Source of the DNA: Clostridiales bacterium
GTDB taxonomy: Bacteria > Bacillota_A > Clostridia > Christensenellales > Aristaeellaceae
Assembly: GCA_024684665.1 (NCBI GenBank)
Contig: JAIKWN010000143.1
Coordinates: 1-8,373 of the forward strand
DNA length: 8,373 nt
Direction: 5' to 3'
Below the pieces are notes generated by a model. The model was not told the DNA's origin. It saw nothing but the letters and a program-made list of their open reading frames with translations, and ran no database searches. Positions 7,686-8,373 of this stretch are shown here, piece after piece; positions within the stretch are counted from its first letter, which is position 1; each line of letters begins with the position of its first letter. The position numbers and the translations under genes are program-made.

Positions 7686-8373
7686 TTACACCGCGGGCTC
7701 GGACTGCTCGCCCTGCTTGCCTTCCAGCACGGCGTCGGCCATCTTGCCGGCGATCAGCTTGACCGCGCGGATCGCGTCGTCGTTGCCCGGGATCACGTAA
7801 TCGATCTCGTCCGGGTCGCAGTTGGTATCGACGATGGCGACGATCGGGATCTTGAGGGCACGGGCTTCCGCAATGGCGATGTGCTCCTTGCGGGGATCCA
7901 CGACGAACAGGCAGCCAGGCAGATTCTTCATCTCACGGATGCCGCCCAGATTGGCCTGCAGCTTTTCACGCTCGGCCACCAGCTTGATGACCTCTTTCTT
8001 GGGAAGGACCTCGAACTCGCCCCTCTGCTCCATCGCATCAATGGCGTTCAGGCGGGCAATACGGGTCTTGATCGTGCGGAAGTTGGTCAGCATGCCGCCC
8101 AGCCAGCGGTTGTTGACATAGAACATGTTGCAGCGCTCCGCTTCATTGCGGATGGACTCTTGCGCCTGCTTCTTCGTTCCGACGAAGAGAACGCTCTTGC
8201 CTTCCATCGCGACGTTGCGGACGAAGGTGTACGCCTCGTCGATCTTGCGGACCGTTTTCTGCAGGTCGATGATGTAGATGCCGTTGCGCTCCGTAAAGAT
8301 ATACGGGGCCATCTTGGGGTTCCAGCGGCGGGTCTGATGTCCGAAGTGGACGCCGGCTTCCAGCAGCTGCTTC
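7686..8373 (-). CDS. rpsB: 30S ribosomal protein S2 (5' end cut by window edge)
   Basis: S2 is a structural protein of the small ribosomal subunit, needed for S1 attachment. The visible part is 228 residues, beginning [20 protein letters not shown]; only about six N-terminal residues appear to lie beyond the window. Family motifs include [35 protein letters not shown] and the later [19 protein letters not shown] and [25 protein letters not shown]. The first in-frame ATG inside the window (8312) is an internal methionine, not the start, because conserved S2 sequence continues in frame upstream of it. The stop codon is TAA at 7688-7686. Any S2 or Ts autoregulatory leader would lie outside the window. 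Confidence 0.98.
   Translation of the reverse strand, partial: KQLLEAGVHFGHQTRRWNPKMAPYIFTERNGIYIIDLQKTVRKIDEAYTFVRNVAMEGKSVLFVGTKKQAQESIRNEAERCNMFYVNNRWLGGMLTNFRTIKTRIARLNAIDAMEQRGEFEVLPKKEVIKLVAEREKLQANLGGIREMKNLPGCLFVVDPRKEHIAIAEARALKIPIVAIVDTNCDPDEIDYVIPGNDDAIRAVKLIAGKMADAVLEGKQGEQSEPAV

Noticed and set aside
6659..7762. A 367-codon open frame on the plus strand opposite tsf
   Set aside because: It is the mirror of strongly biased codons in tsf. The His/Leu/Arg-rich product resembles no known family, and it runs through the terminator and into both flanking genes.

Overview
The window reads as one contiguous, entirely minus-strand block of housekeeping genes from a moderately GC-rich member of the Firmicutes, most likely class Clostridia. 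The reasons are Gram-positive style Shine-Dalgarno sequences (GGGAGG before tsf, AAGGAGG before upp), short Rho-independent terminators with T-tracts, and the gene trio TIGR03960 radical SAM protein - TIGR03936 (DUF2344) - ribonuclease G, which is typical of Clostridia. The genus cannot be named from the sequence. Every gene of substance lies on the minus strand, so transcription runs from high to low coordinates. No mobile element, CRISPR array, tRNA, rRNA or clear sign of horizontal transfer was seen, and no stretch over 300 bases lacks a gene.

Layout in transcription order. (1) 8373-6740: rpsB (ribosomal protein S2, missing its first few codons at the right edge) and tsf (elongation factor Ts), the classical pair, ended by a perfect 12-bp hairpin with a T-tract at 6729-6700. 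(2) 6672-5962: pyrH (UMP kinase), starting only 27 nt after that terminator and without an obvious promoter of its own. (3) 5949-5204: upp (uracil phosphoribosyltransferase) with a clear extended -10 promoter, a 7-bp inverted repeat framing that promoter, a strong ribosome binding site and its own terminator. pyrH and upp together make a short pyrimidine block: Upp makes UMP from uracil and PRPP, and PyrH phosphorylates UMP to UDP. (4) 5173-1: a new transcription unit with a near-consensus promoter, then a TIGR03960 B12-binding-like/radical SAM protein, a DUF2344 protein, ribonuclease G and MiaB (cut by the left edge). The first three overlap by ATGA start/stop junctions, and 23 nt separate rng from miaB.

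Together the genes serve translation (S2, EF-Ts), UMP/UDP supply, and RNA processing or modification (RNase G, MiaB, and two radical-SAM-linked proteins of unproven role). The gene families are mostly ordinary. The points worth attention are the start of the TIGR03960 gene, where a promoter -10 box overlaps an in-frame ATG and a downstream TTG has the best ribosome binding site; the inverted repeat on the upp promoter; a possible alternative hairpin between tsf and pyrH; upp occupying the place usually held by frr; and an unassigned cysteine cluster at the C-terminus of the TIGR03960 protein. I found no convincing wholly new system.
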